From Labia minor (Eukaryota; Arthropoda; Insecta; Dermaptera; Spongiphoridae): a DNA stretch of 64,000 nucleotides. The stretch spans positions 43,540,734 through 43,604,733 of the forward strand of contig OY720350.1 of NCBI GenBank assembly GCA_963082975.1, read 5' to 3'. The notes under the pieces are model-generated. The model saw only the letters and a list, made by a program, of their open reading frames with translations, ran no database searches and was not told where the DNA came from. Made by a program: the position numbers and the translations under genes. Shown here piece after piece: positions 48,556-59,740 of the stretch (positions are counted from its first letter, which is position 1; each line of letters opens with the position of its first letter).

Positions 48556-49231
48556 CGACAACAGTAAAAACGATAGAAATGATTAATCCTAAGAATACAT
48601 TTTAGTAAATTTATGTATAAATATTAAGCTATATAAAATAATATACCCAGCGTTTAAATCACAATTAGAAAACACAAAAACAATTAAATTAAATATAGTA
48701 TATTTAAATTGAACATAATATACCATATAATATATTCCTCTCTTATTTATCTTACTTAACTAAATAATATAATGTGATTTTAAGGAATAATCTTATTTTT
48801 TTTAAATTTTATACTTTTATTTTTAGATTAAATAAATAAAAATATATATATATATATATAAATATTATACTTTATATTTAATTAATATTTTTATATTTAA
48901 ATAAAATTAAAAACAAGAAGCAAAACAATAGAAACTTTTCATTAGAGATTTTTTTTTTTAATCTCGAATAATTTTCAATTTCTATTTGATGGGTTTGTTT
49001 AACTCTGCAGAGTGGGTGACATGGGAAACTCGGTCTTTCACTGTGTTTTCCTCTCTTGTTCTCTCTCTCAACACATAAATCAGTTTTAACGAATTCAAGT
49101 CGAGCTCTGTGTGACGTGACTGAGTAGAAATGTATTGTGTTAATCTGCTGTAAAAAATAGCTTTGTTGTTGTTGTCGTTATTTGTTGTATTTGTTTGTTT
49201 GAATTTTTTTTTTTCATCAAATGTTTTTATA

Positions 49232-49262
<31 letters not shown>

Positions 49263-49460
49263 GTTTAATTTATTAAATATTATTTTTGTTTTATCTATTA
49301 AAAAAAATAATACAATTAGAGTTGTTTAGTAATTACTTTTACTCGTACTTTTAGTCAATATCATTGTTTTTTTTTGTTGTTGTTATTTTTTATACCCAAG
49401 GATTAGAATGAAAATTAAATAATGATATCTATTTCATTGAATAGCATATGGAGACATAAT
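48556..49460. other. AT-rich non-coding DNA with (ATT)n
   Basis: (ATT)n at about 49236-49262; AT array near 48842-48860. The patch 49000-49190 is GC-richer and non-repetitive. No gene recognised. Confidence 0.4.
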
Positions 49461-50285
49461 CAGGGCCGTGCCTGACCAGCGTTCATTGCGTGCACCGCAC
49501 GCAGGCGGCCGTATTAAAAGGCGGCCGAACGTCACATATTTAGAGACGCCAATTTTTTTTTCATTCCAGTCACTTTGGTTTTATTTTTGTATTATCTATT
49601 TATTTTATATCACCAATTTGCTGATAATGTATTCGATGATATGAGACTACAATGTTATACGTACTCGTATATCGATACTATGAGAATAATATCTACAACT
49701 CCTAAAAAAACGGTTTTGTAAATCGGTCGAGGTCAATATAGTTTATATTATAGTATAATAAATTGTTTAATATCCAGACACACGTTGGAGATTAATGATC
49801 ATTGACAATTAATTATTAATTAACAAACGAAGAGGAAAAAGCAAAGCAAAGTAAGTATGATGTTATAAAACATAAATTCTCTTTTATTGAAAATTGAAAC
49901 AAATCTACGTTAATTTTGAAAACATTTTCAGTCCAATTGAAACATAATACTCGTGTATCCACGCACAATGTAACATTAGTTTTCGGTTTTCATTAGTTTT
50001 TCAAAATTAAAAATAATTAAAAATTACTTGAGAACTTCAATGGTTCAAGAACGACTCAGTAATTTATCAATTATTGCGATTGAAAATGAAATTGCTGATA
50101 ATTTGAGTATTCAAGTAGCAATTGAAAACTTTGCTTCCAAAAAATCGCGTAGAGTTAATTTTTGATAGTAATATCTCATTCTTAGAACTGTACTAATAAA
50201 TAATAAAACAAATATTAAAAGTTAAATTTTGATTTTTTCTTTGATGTTATCTTAAAGGGCGGCCATATATCCAGGCACGTCCCTG
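49461..50285 (+). mobile_element. hAT element, internally deleted, with perfect 8-bp TSD
   Basis: Termini CAGGGCCGTGCCTG and the complement of CAGGGACGTGCCTG (13 of 14). Perfect target duplication GACATAAT at 49453-49460 and 50286-50293. Length 825 bp. It keeps the C-terminal end of a transposase (49995-50165) in the same orientation. Confidence 0.95.
49995..50165 (+). pseudogene. hAT transposase C-terminal dimerisation fragment
   Basis: An uninterrupted 56-codon reading SFSKLKIIKNYLRTS, then MVQERLSNLSIIAIENEIA, then a FASKKSRRVNF end and TGA. This is the conserved hATC dimerisation region of hAT transposases, close to the usual form. The N-terminal BED finger and catalytic domains are absent, so the fragment cannot transpose alone. 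The open frame suggests recent loss of the remainder. Confidence 0.88.
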
Positions 50286-50293
50286 GACATAAT

Positions 50294-50621
50294 GATAATA
50301 ATAAAATAGATTTTGAGAAAAAAGATCTGAGAATTGTTTGAAAGATTTAAAAAAGGATAAAGAGGGCTAAATAGTAAATATTATAGTAAATAATTAAGTA
50401 AATAATTACAATAATTCAATATAAAATTAATCATATTTTTTTTTAATTATTCCACTTCCAAAACCCTGATCATCAAATTATCAAGTAATCAAGGTTGTAC
50501 TATATAATTCCAATGAGTTGTATAAAAGATGTTTTAATGCCCTGCAGTCTCCCAAAGCCTCAAAATTGAATAAACAATTGATATTTTTTAAGCTTAACCA
50601 TTATCCTTAAATATTTAAAAC
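50294..50621. other. AT-rich non-coding DNA
   Basis: Nothing recognised. Confidence 0.4.
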
Positions 50622-50633
50622 TAATTTGTTTTG

Positions 50634-51460
50634 ATAATTATTAAGGGAATTTTTATTAAAAGACCACATTGTTTGTATAAAATTATTTATTAAATTAAAA
50701 TAATTGTACAACGTTTCGACTGCTTATTCTGCAGTCGTTTTCAAGAGCTGACGTGTCCCATCATGAGTCAGTCCGCTTGAATCGGAGCAAGCGTACGGTA
50801 CTTGAAAACGACTGCAGAAACGTTGTACAGTTATTTTAATTTAATAAATAATTTTATACAAACAATGTGTGGTCTTTTAATAAAAATTCCCTTAATAATT
50901 ATCAAAAAAACACAAAAGCTTTAATAAATACATTTGTGAGAAATATAACCTAAAAATTCAAAAACAGATAAGGAGTTATGATAAATTAATTGTCAAAAAG
51001 GCAAAATTATTAAGTTCTTTGAGTTTCTTAAAAAGATATCGTAATCAAGATATTATACCAAAAGGCTTTTATATTAAGATAATTAATCTAGTGTGTATAT
51101 ATGTATATATCTTGATTATAGAAATAATTTACTATCTTTATTGTAAATACATAATGCAATGTCATACTTATTAATTGTAAACGCTTGCTTTGACAATGGC
51201 TGCTGACTTCATGGTGATATTTAAAAAAATGGCGCCAATATCACTGCCTATATAAGAGCTGACGTGTCCCATCATGAGTCAGTCCGCTTCGGAGCAAGCG
51301 TACGGTACTTGAAAATGACTGCAGAATAAGCAGTCGAAACGTTGTAGAGTTATTTTAATTTAATAAATAATTTTATACATACAATGTGGTCTTTTAATAA
51401 AAAAATTCCCTTAATAATTATCAAAATAACCACAAAAGCTTTAATAAATACATTTGTGAG
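50634..51460 (+). mobile_element. Penelope-like element fragment with inverted pseudo-LTR
   Basis: An inverted copy of the terminal repeat (50634-50745) is followed by a 55-bp spacer (50746-50800), a direct copy (50801-50940), a short N-terminal coding stretch and a second direct copy (about 51254-51460). Inverted and direct partial LTR copies are typical of Penelope-like elements. The second copy has GACTGC-AGAATAA-GCAGTC followed by GAAAC (51317-51340), like stem II and the GAAA core of the hammerhead motifs in these elements; the CUGANGA half is not recognisable. TAATTTGTTTTG flanks both sides (50622-50633 and 51461-51472), a 12-bp target duplication. Confidence 0.8.
50941..51170 (+). pseudogene. 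Penelope-like RT ORF, N-terminal fragment
   Basis: An open reading from 50941 to the TAA at 51168. Its first half reads KKAKLLSSLSFLKRYRN (about 50995-51045) and QDIIPKGFYIKI. This resembles the N-terminal region of Penelope-like proteins, which has a FLKxC..x..IIPKG-like motif before the RT domain. RT and GIY-YIG endonuclease domains are missing. Family assignment rests on this motif plus the pseudo-LTR layout. Confidence 0.6.
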
Positions 51461-51472
51461 TAATTTGTTTTG

Positions 51473-52667
51473 GTTTTTGTTTCAGGTACATACGAGTTAT
51501 CTGAATGTTTGAATATTATTTTGTAAGAGTCTCAAGTAAGTAAAATAAATTACAATAATTTAATTAATAGATTAATAGAAAAAAAAAAACAATTCCAAAT
51601 TATTTTTTCATTAATATTAATAATTAACTTTAATCCATTTATATATACTATATATTAATTATACATTTGTTTAACTACCTATATAAGTATATTTTTTTAA
51701 ATTTTATTATTTTAATTATTTTTATCATTTTTGTGAAGGTGGAGCCTCTGTTGCACCCCCTTAACTCTAGTTGATGGGTTATATTCATAAAAAATAATCT
51801 AAATTCTACTGCATTCTGTGTCATTCCTTCACCCGTCAACTTAAATTCAACCTTTTCCTTTATATTCATTTCCCGTCTCTCTCAAGAGACGTTGATTTCA
51901 AAAGCTTGGCCTACTTTGTATGCATTTTTAATCAACTCTGTTTAACCTCGAGATTGTTTCAACGATATCAAATATTAAACACATGATTTATAAACGTTCA
52001 TAAAATTACATTTACGAAATATTATAGAAATTCACTAGAATATTAATTTAATATAAAACTAACACTAACCATAGGGGAAAACTTGATATAATCTATTTCT
52101 ATATTTTAATAAAATTTCATCAATATAATTATTTGTATAGGGTGTACGTGGTAATATGGAAAATGTTAATTTAGAGAAGACATATGTATCTTCCATATAG
52201 TTTAAATTATGCAATTAATCACAATTTTTTGGAATACCCCTCTTCTTTAATAAACAAAAATTAAAAATGTAAAAATAATGAATTTTGAAGTTGTAATGTG
52301 GAAATAATAATTTTATAAAAGAAATGTATTTACTAGTATAATATTAAGTATAACGAAAAAAATATATTTTTGATTACATTGCTTTCTATTTTTGAGTTGT
52401 ATTCTTTGTATATTTTGCTGAGCATATTTCATGGAATCTCTAGAAAACCCTACAATATGTATATTAAGACAATAACATGTTTAAAATTTGGTCATTCAAA
52501 TATACTCTAATTCTCTTGAAATAAGGATGATAAAAAAAAACTAAAAAAAAAAGTTCTAAATAAAATTTTCAACATTTCGTCATTTTACACAAAATGTAAA
52601 AAATTTTAATATTTTAATAATTTAGATATAAAAATTAAGGGATTGAAATTATATATTTCGCATTTTT
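51473..52667. other. AT-rich non-coding DNA
   Basis: No gene or element recognised. The patch 51735-51960 is somewhat less AT-rich. Confidence 0.4.
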
Positions 52668-53324
52668 ACTATCTCGCCAGAGATAATATTGCGAACACTT
52701 ATCAATAAAATTTAAATATTTCTTTTTACTATCTCGTATTGCGATCACGAAAATTTTCGATGTTGAGATTTTGATGTTTTTATACGTTTTGAAGGTTCCT
52801 GAATCATTTTCACTAAGGTTGAGAAAAATGTCTCTGTGTGTGTGTGTGTATGTATGTAACCAAGATTACGCAAAAACGGCTTAAGCTAGAATGATGAAAT
52901 TTGGTAAATGGGTATTATTCAAAATTCATAGTTTTCTATCAACTTTTGAGAAATGTAACTCAACCGGAAGAGGATCATTACCTACAACATTTTGATTTTT
53001 TTTCTTCTAAAGTGACCGTAAAGAATAAAGATATATGTTTGATAATTTTTCACATGATTAAAAATTGTATAAAACTGCTATATCTAGAATTTCAGCTTGA
53101 TTTATTTGCTAAAAGTACCAGAATTAATTTTTTAACACTGCAAATCTCACGCGCCAACACGTGACGTGGTGCCATCAACAAAGACCCAAACATGCGGTTT
53201 AATAAATATTATTTATTAATTTTAATTTATAATTATAATTAATTAAATTTAATTTAAATATAATATTTTATGTTATTTAATCATCCAATTCAAATTGCGA
53301 GATATTCGAGTGGAGACACTACAG
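52668..53324 (+). mobile_element. HINE-A copy 8 with doubled 5' terminus
   Basis: A first terminus ACTATCTCGCCAGAGATAAT (52668-52687) runs only to 52700. Then come 27 bases (52701-52727) identical to the flank of copy 6, and a second terminus ACTATCTCGTATTGCG at 52728 leads into the full element. The 3' end is GAGTGGAGACACTACAG at about 53308-53324. Confidence 0.9.
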
Positions 53325-54043
53325 ATTTTTGATAATAAAATAATCAAATGATAATATTAAATAAGCGAAAAATATAATAAAACTAACCATGAAAAAGTTT
53401 TGAGATCATTAAAAAATAAAACTTTGACAAGTAAATAAATATCGGTGATAGGACAGTTGTACTTGGTTATTAGAAGTTGTTTTTTGTGTAGGACCACACA
53501 AAATTATTATAATTTCCATATTGAAATATTTTCCCTTATTACCATCTTCTCTACCAAGAAAAATTGTATATAAAATAATAAAATGGAGTAAGGTAAAAGT
53601 GTAGACGGAGTTAGTTCGTTAATGAGTACCATTTGTTGCAATAAAAAAAAAATAGTAATTGAGATCTTGAAATTCTCTTAAATATGATTTTCTCCCAACG
53701 AGGTAGTCGTTTTAATTTTATGGGTTAGTTTTTCCTCTTCAGTTCAAGTAGACTTCAATTAAAAACTGTATACAAGTTTAAAGTAGTAATTAAAGTGCCT
53801 TGTACTTTAGTGAAATATATACTTACGAATTATAATATTTAGTATATATAAAGTTTAAGTTAAAATAAGAGTTGTAGTTCATTTACTAATATTTATTGAA
53901 GCTTTTCTTACTCGAGAAATGTTTTTCATGATAATTGCATACTATATATATGCTGAATCAAGTGTAGTTAGTGGGAAAAAGTTAAAAATTATCTGCTGTT
54001 CGAAGACACTCTTAAATCATTAATAATACAAAATTTTAAAAAC
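53325..54043. other. AT-rich non-coding DNA
   Basis: Nothing recognised. Confidence 0.4.
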
Positions 54044-54663
54044 TAAGTTGACCTGTGGCCAGATCCGAACCAACCGACGGTTTGAAGTAAATTAATTTCC
54101 TGCTACAGAAACAATTTCAAATAATTTTAATATATCTATTAATGTAATAAAAAACACATAGGCATAGAACATAAATATTTTTAATTTTATTTTATTTATA
54201 ATATATATGTAAGACGAGGCTGTGACGTCATGAATGGCTGGATGACGTCATATAATTTTAAATCAAGAAAAAACTAATAAAGATGATTTTTCTCGAGAAT
54301 AAAACCAATACAAAGTGCATGATTCGTGGTGATTTGTAAAAAATCTCCTCATGTGAAATTTGGTGTGAAGGGTTCTCTTCCTATCGTCGATCGCTAATAC
54401 TACCACTTTCGTTTTCCGGATTGGCACCAAAAGTTGATCAATTCATCCCACTGATGCATTAAGTAAATATACCAAATTTCATCAAAATCCGTTGAGCCGC
54501 TCAAGCTGTACACATCTATACGGACGGACGGACAGACAGACAGACATCATGCTAAAAATACTTTTTTCTGTTAAGAAAATGCATGATTCGTGGAGATATG
54601 TAAAAATCTCCACATGTGAAATTTAGTGTGAAAACAATACCTCCCTTACTATCTTCGGTCGGT
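54044..54663 (-). mobile_element. HINE-B copy 5, full length
   Basis: Left TAAGTTGACCTGTGGCCAGA and ACCAACCGACGG (slightly mutated); right CTTCGGTCGGT. GGAC and AGAC units at about 54521-54545. Confidence 0.9.
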
Positions 54664-54753
54664 AAAAAAGATAATATTTGACGAAACAATTTATTGTATC
54701 GCTCCTAGTAGAACCAAGGTATATATAGTTGGACCACAATAGTTGTGTTACAC

Positions 54754-55167
54754 TAGTGATTCTCAACCTGGGCGATCGACATCTTCAAGGAGGCGATTTT
54801 TTGACTATTTGATTTTGGGGGCGATAAGTTATTTTTGGAGCGCGAAATCATTTTCAACTCTAAAAAAAGGTAAGATGATTTTGCGATCAGGCTTTTTAAA
54901 CATTTCCGCTTTTTTTTCAATATGGTTCTAAAAAAAAAAGAAAAAGTAAGATGATTTTTTTTTCTTTTTTTGGCCTTTTCGGAATATATCTCCATCTAGC
55001 CACCTTTCTCAGATTTGTTTATTATTTTTATTTTTATTTATATTTATATTTATATATCGATGCACTCGGCGAGGTTTGAACCCTCGAACTCGAGTCGGCG
55101 GACCGGTCACTATAAAATGTATAGGGGGACAAGTGGGTGTTTGGTCCAAAAAGGTTGAGAACCACTA
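54754..55167. mobile_element. hAT MITE with perfect 8-bp TSD
   Basis: Termini TAGTGATTCTCAACCT and the complement of TAGTGGTTCTCAACCT (15 of 16). Perfect duplication TGTTACAC at 54746-54753 and 55168-55175. 414 bp. It includes the family block GCGATCAGGCTTTTTAAACA (about 54883-54902), and a tRNA-like SINE piece lies inside. Confidence 0.95.
55057..55112 (-). repeat. tRNA-derived SINE piece inside hAT MITE
   Basis: The minus strand contains a canonical T-arm, CGAGG-GTTCAAA-CCTCG (55069-55085), with a perfect box B GGTTCAAACC. A box A-like TAGTGACCGG lies about 20 bases before it. No acceptor or anticodon stem is complete. Confidence 0.6.
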
Positions 55168-55175
55168 TGTTACAC

Positions 55176-56641
55176 CCTACAACTAATAAGTTAGTACCCC
55201 ATAGTAAAAGAATATTACTCCTTTATTTGCAGGGTTATTTTCCAGAAATAAAGTACTATTTCTCATTAGCTTTAAAGAGGAAAATATCTGGGCTCATCGA
55301 AATGCCAGAAAATACATTATTTTAATAAATTTTAATTTTTATATATCTCTAAAAAGTTCTTGTTTTAGTTTGAAAGAGTTGATTGTAAATGAAACCAGAT
55401 ATTTTTAATGTGGTAAAATGCAATTTATAGATGATTTATTACTGATTCCACTCTTCTCCCGTGGTTTATGATATACGATCTCAATGCATTTTTAACTAGC
55501 TTAATTTTTGAGGCAAAGGCCGGGCATTTGATTTTTATTACAATTTCCTGATATACTGAATATTACATATGATGGAAATTTTATGTTTTTCACCTTTTAA
55601 ATTAAATAGCAATAACACAGAAAGTCATTCATATAATAAAACAAACAGATATATGAAATAAATTACCCCGTATTATACGTAAAAAATATTTAATTTAGCA
55701 AAAATAATTTATAATTAAAATATATGATGAATAATGAATTAATTTTATTTCTTCTTACATGCATTTCGGTTGTTACACCATCATAAGAAGATTTCTTATT
55801 CTCAACTTATAGATATTATTCACTTGCTTTATATAAATAAGATACAATATATGAATATTAATTTAAATTTAACAAATAACCATTGGTATTTATTTACATG
55901 ATTTTTTTTAAATCCATTATTTTTTTTGAAAATGAATAGATTGCCTTTAAAGCGGCTTTAATATCTTGATTTTGATTACATTAGATCTATAAATCCTAAT
56001 CTCGCTTCAAAGAGTAAATCCACGCAGTGCATGGCTACCCCCTATGTGCCTATTCCTTAAGCCCCTTTTACAAAGGTGCATCAAATTTAATGCTATTATG
56101 GAACATTGTTAGTCTCGCTTTACTGGTCATTGTTCAGATAAAGAGAACTTCACAAAGCAATCGTGATCGAAACACTATTATTCAGGTTCTATTTAAAAGA
56201 AATAAATAATATTATAAGTAAGTAGGGCTGAACCTCATAAAGTCCACAAATTCCGTATCTGTGCAATAGTAACTGTATTTAATTTCAACTTCTGTTTTTA
56301 GAATTAATTATAATAATAAAATCTAAATAATACTAAAAATTAGTTAAAATTGAAAATTATTTATAAAATATTTACAAATTATCTAGGTAGACATAATAAT
56401 TGTAAATATATATTTTAGATTTAGTTATTTATATATATTTTCAGATTGATGTCAGTATTTGTGGCAAATTATTTATTTATTTACTTTCATAAAGCATTTA
56501 AATAACAGTTTAATTTTTGTTTATAAATTATCAAGATAATAAATTTCAACTGTTTAAATATTTTATGAATTTAACTGAATACATTTATTTAATATAAATT
56601 TTAGGTTAGAAAAACCAAATGATTATAAATATAATATATAA
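55176..56641. other. AT-rich non-coding DNA
   Basis: No gene recognised. The patch 55980-56110 is less AT-rich. Confidence 0.4.
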
Positions 56642-56880
56642 CAGGGGTGGCCAACACGTCGACCGCAAAGGGTTTAAAAGTAGCCCGCGAAGCCAAAGTT
56701 GGAAAAGTTAAAAGGTAAAGGACATGATTTTTCCATGGGAGAGGGAAGGAAGAAAAAATCATGAGCTCACGTGAGGGCAGGAACGCCAATCCCTGAAATA
56801 GAATTTTTTTCTACTGGGATTATAGAAAAGAATCTACCCGTTACCCAGGATATTATTTTTAAATTTATTAAACATTAATT
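56642..56880. repeat. hAT-like end plus dispersed repeat E, copy 1
   Basis: CAGGGGTGGCCAACACGTCG at 56642 is a typical hAT terminus. From 56714 the sequence matches repeat E at 58306 for about 165 bp, including GAGCTCACGTGAGGGCAGG and CTACTGGGATTATAGAA. Whether E belongs to a hAT element is not settled. Confidence 0.6.
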
Positions 56881-57429
56881 TTACATTTCATGAAACTTAT
56901 TCAATTTTTTCTTATTGCTTCATATATAAAAACAATAAAATTATTTCCTTCCTTTTCAAGTAATTTTTATGTTATTTTAAGTTATTTATTTTTGAATATA
57001 AAATTTGAAAATAGAATAGAATAGCAGGAAAAATGTTTCAATGTTAAAATACAAAAAAGAAGGAATGATTGGGATGGAAAAGTTGGTTAAATCGATTTAT
57101 TAAAATAATTCGTATTAATTTATTTGTCGTATAATACGTAGTATAATTAATTTGTATATAATTTCAAAGGGGGGGAAGGGGAAATAATAGAATTTATTTT
57201 GAAAATAAAGTCAAAGGCAGTTGAATCTCATCCATTGGGGGTAAGCAATGCAGCATTGCTATGCTGTCCCCTTCAAGGTCACCGAGAAGCAAAGCATTGG
57301 AGGTGGAGGCGAAATTGATTAAATATATATAATTAATATATCAGTAAAAAGTTAAAAAACTATATTTTATAAAATTAAATTTTTATTTGAATCTTTTCTA
57401 AAATTTATTAAACTTCATTTAAATTAATA

Positions 57430-57640
57430 GGAATCAATAAATTTACAATTAATTCTTGATAGAGGGATGATTTCGGAGGTGACGCCGGTCAACATCTTCG
57501 ACTGGAAAGGGAATGCGAACTGAATCGCTCGAAACACTCCGACAGGCAGGCCTGGAGGGAGGGTGGGAGGGAGGTGAGAAGAGGTGGCGGAGGGGGCCAA
57601 GATGGCGGCAAATCTTTTCAATCTGTCAAAATTCAATAAT
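57430..57640. promoter_or_regulatory. GC-rich island with YY1-type motif; possible first exon
   Basis: One of the most GC-rich unique segments in the window. CCAAGATGGCGGC (57597-57609) is the YY1 consensus and, on the plus strand, an ideal start context whose frame (MAANLFNLS) closes after 13 codons unless spliced. On the minus strand a 70-codon frame (57424-57636) covers the island, and TCAGTT (near 57516-57521) matches the arthropod initiator. A GAG|GTGAGA donor-like site is at about 57571-57579 on the plus strand. Strand and gene cannot be decided. Confidence 0.4.
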
Positions 57641-58084
57641 TAATATTTAATCAACGAAGCACCGTAAAATTATATAATAGTAGTGAAAATGAATCTACGT
57701 TTCATGATGAATCTATTCGTATAGGTTTTATCTGTTGTTATGAGGCAAGATTTTTGTTGAACTGTAAAAATAAACCAATATTAAAATTGATTAAAAATTT
57801 CCATTTAATGATTCAAAAAATCAATTTTATTTAGAATCTGGCTAAAATTATGGTCAATGGATTGGTCTTGGTCACCATTTACATGATTTAGTCGAAAATT
57901 TTGATAAAATGAAAAACATTGATTTGATTGGTTTTTCTAATTTTCCAAAGCGTGCTATAAATATGAGTTCCAAATTTTTACTAATATGAAGCGTAGGAGA
58001 GGTGGGTCCTCTCAGAGGCACATAAGACATGTCTCACTTGTGAAATTAGAGGATTTTGCTAATCGAAGAATTGACGTTATCAGG

Positions 58085-58129
58085 ATATATTTGAATTAAT
58101 CCCCCGAAGGGGGATTAATTCAAATATAT
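58085..58129. repeat. Perfect 21-bp hairpin with GAA loop
   Basis: Arms 58085-58105 and 58109-58129 are perfectly complementary (inner part CCCCC-GAA-GGGGG). Confidence 0.97.
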
Positions 58130-58156
58130 ATAGGAGACTCTAGAGAGTCTCCTATA
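58129..58156. repeat. Perfect 12-bp hairpin with TAGA loop
   Basis: Arms TATAGGAGACTC (58129-58140) and GAGTCTCCTATA (58145-58156) pair perfectly; the first base is also the last of the previous hairpin. Confidence 0.97.
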
Positions 58157-58305
58157 AGAGACAAGATTTCAATTTTTTTTCTTTTTAATGAATCTATGAT
58201 AGGTATTCTCCTTCATCCAAATAAATTTGATTTTTTGAATGTTCAGAGGAGGGGTAGGGGGGGGGAGAGTAAGAGTAAGGGACTGGATTGAAAGGAGTCA
58301 ACGCG

Positions 58306-58472
58306 GGTAAAGGACATGATTCCTCCAGGTAGAGGAGGAATTTAGAAGAAATCATGAGCTCACGTGAGGGCAGGGACGCCAATCCCTGAAATAGAATTCT
58401 TTTCTACTGGGATTATAGAAAAGAATCTACCCGTTACCCGGGATATTATTTTTTAAATTTATTAAAAAATAA
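58306..58472. repeat. Dispersed repeat E, copy 2
   Basis: Matches 56714-56880. It contains the palindrome CTCACGTGAG and an 11-bp stem ATTCTTTTCTA/TAGAAAAGAAT around CTGGGAT (about 58398-58426). In copy 1 the stem differs by a change that still allows G-T pairing. No terminal structure is defined. Confidence 0.75.
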
Positions 58473-58737
58473 TTTTAGATCATAATCATCCTATATGTTA
58501 TTACATCTTTTATATACCATATATTTATAATATATTTTTCTTATCCCGATAATTTATATACTTGTTATCCAAGGGCTTTCCTTTCTCTTTAATCCTAGAC
58601 TACTCTACTCTACCCAAATTTCGCTCTACCTCCCCCTCCTCTCATAGCATATCAATTCCAAAATGAAGTATTTATTTTAATTTTAATTTAAATGAAAAAT
58701 AATAGCACTTCCATTTACAATTTTTTTTATCTTATCT

Positions 58738-59690
58738 TCTTATACGAGTAAAAATTGTTTGTTTGTTTCATTGTTCTCAAAAACCGCTCTAACGATTTTT
58801 TTGAAATTCACACCCGAGATAGTATTTATAAAGAAAAATTGAGTTTTATTGACCACATCTCACGAAACTTTATTAGTTCTTCTTAATTTAAATTTATAAT
58901 ATATGGATGACGTCACAACCACCGCCTGTGAGATATATATATCTATTCTTAAAATAAAATTAAAAATATTTATATTATATTCATATATTTGATTTTTTAA
59001 TTTCATTAATAGTTTTACATTTAAATTATTTGAAATTGTTTCACACAACGTTTAAAAGAAGATTTATCTTTATATTCGATTCGATATATAGTAGGAGAAT
59101 TAAATGACGTTATCAATTTATTATACTCCGGTAAATATTATAAAATTTTATTTACTAAATATTCAAACAATATCAAATATTCAATTAGATAAAACATTTA
59201 TTTGTTTTTGTGTTCTTATTTAAAATACATTTTAATTTAATCAGTAAATTAATTATATATATTATTATTGTAAATGTTATATCTATCTATGTGTCCCTTC
59301 ATACATTTTGAATTCACCCATAATATATCTTATATTCTTATATACTTACTTGAATATAATTTAAAAAGTTTTAAAAGTTTTTTTTTAATATTTTATGAAT
59401 TCAAATCGTCAATTGAAAATGAAAAATCCAATTATGAGATCAATTATTCATATAATTTTAAATGTTTTCGTGTTTTATAAATAAAATATTAAAAATATAA
59501 ACTTATAAACAAAATATTCTTTGAATTATTTTGAAACATTTTAGGAAACAAATTTTTAATGGGTCATTTTTAGAAATTCCATTTAACAATTATAATAAAT
59601 AATTAAAAAATTGTAAAATTTTTAAAGTATATAAAAATAAATTGTATAAATTGGTTAAAGGGTCGAGTGATAGTTCGGTGTCACAGGTAT
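58738..59690 (+). mobile_element. Dispersed repeat D, copy 2 (HINE-like)
   Basis: Shares GATTTTTTTGAAATTCACAC (about 58794-58813), the ATGACGTCAC region, and the end block GGGTCGAGTGATAGTTCGGT (about 59660-59679) with 33244-33868. It is larger because of AT-rich internal DNA. Confidence 0.5.
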
Positions 59691-59740
59691 ATATTTTATA
59701 TCAACACGCCTACTTTTCTGTTTGTATGTTATTATTTGAA

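Noticed and set aside
52901..53164. 87-codon plus frame repeated at 5229-5468 on the other strand
   Set aside because: Both are HINE-A interiors. The frame is not conserved across the eight copies.
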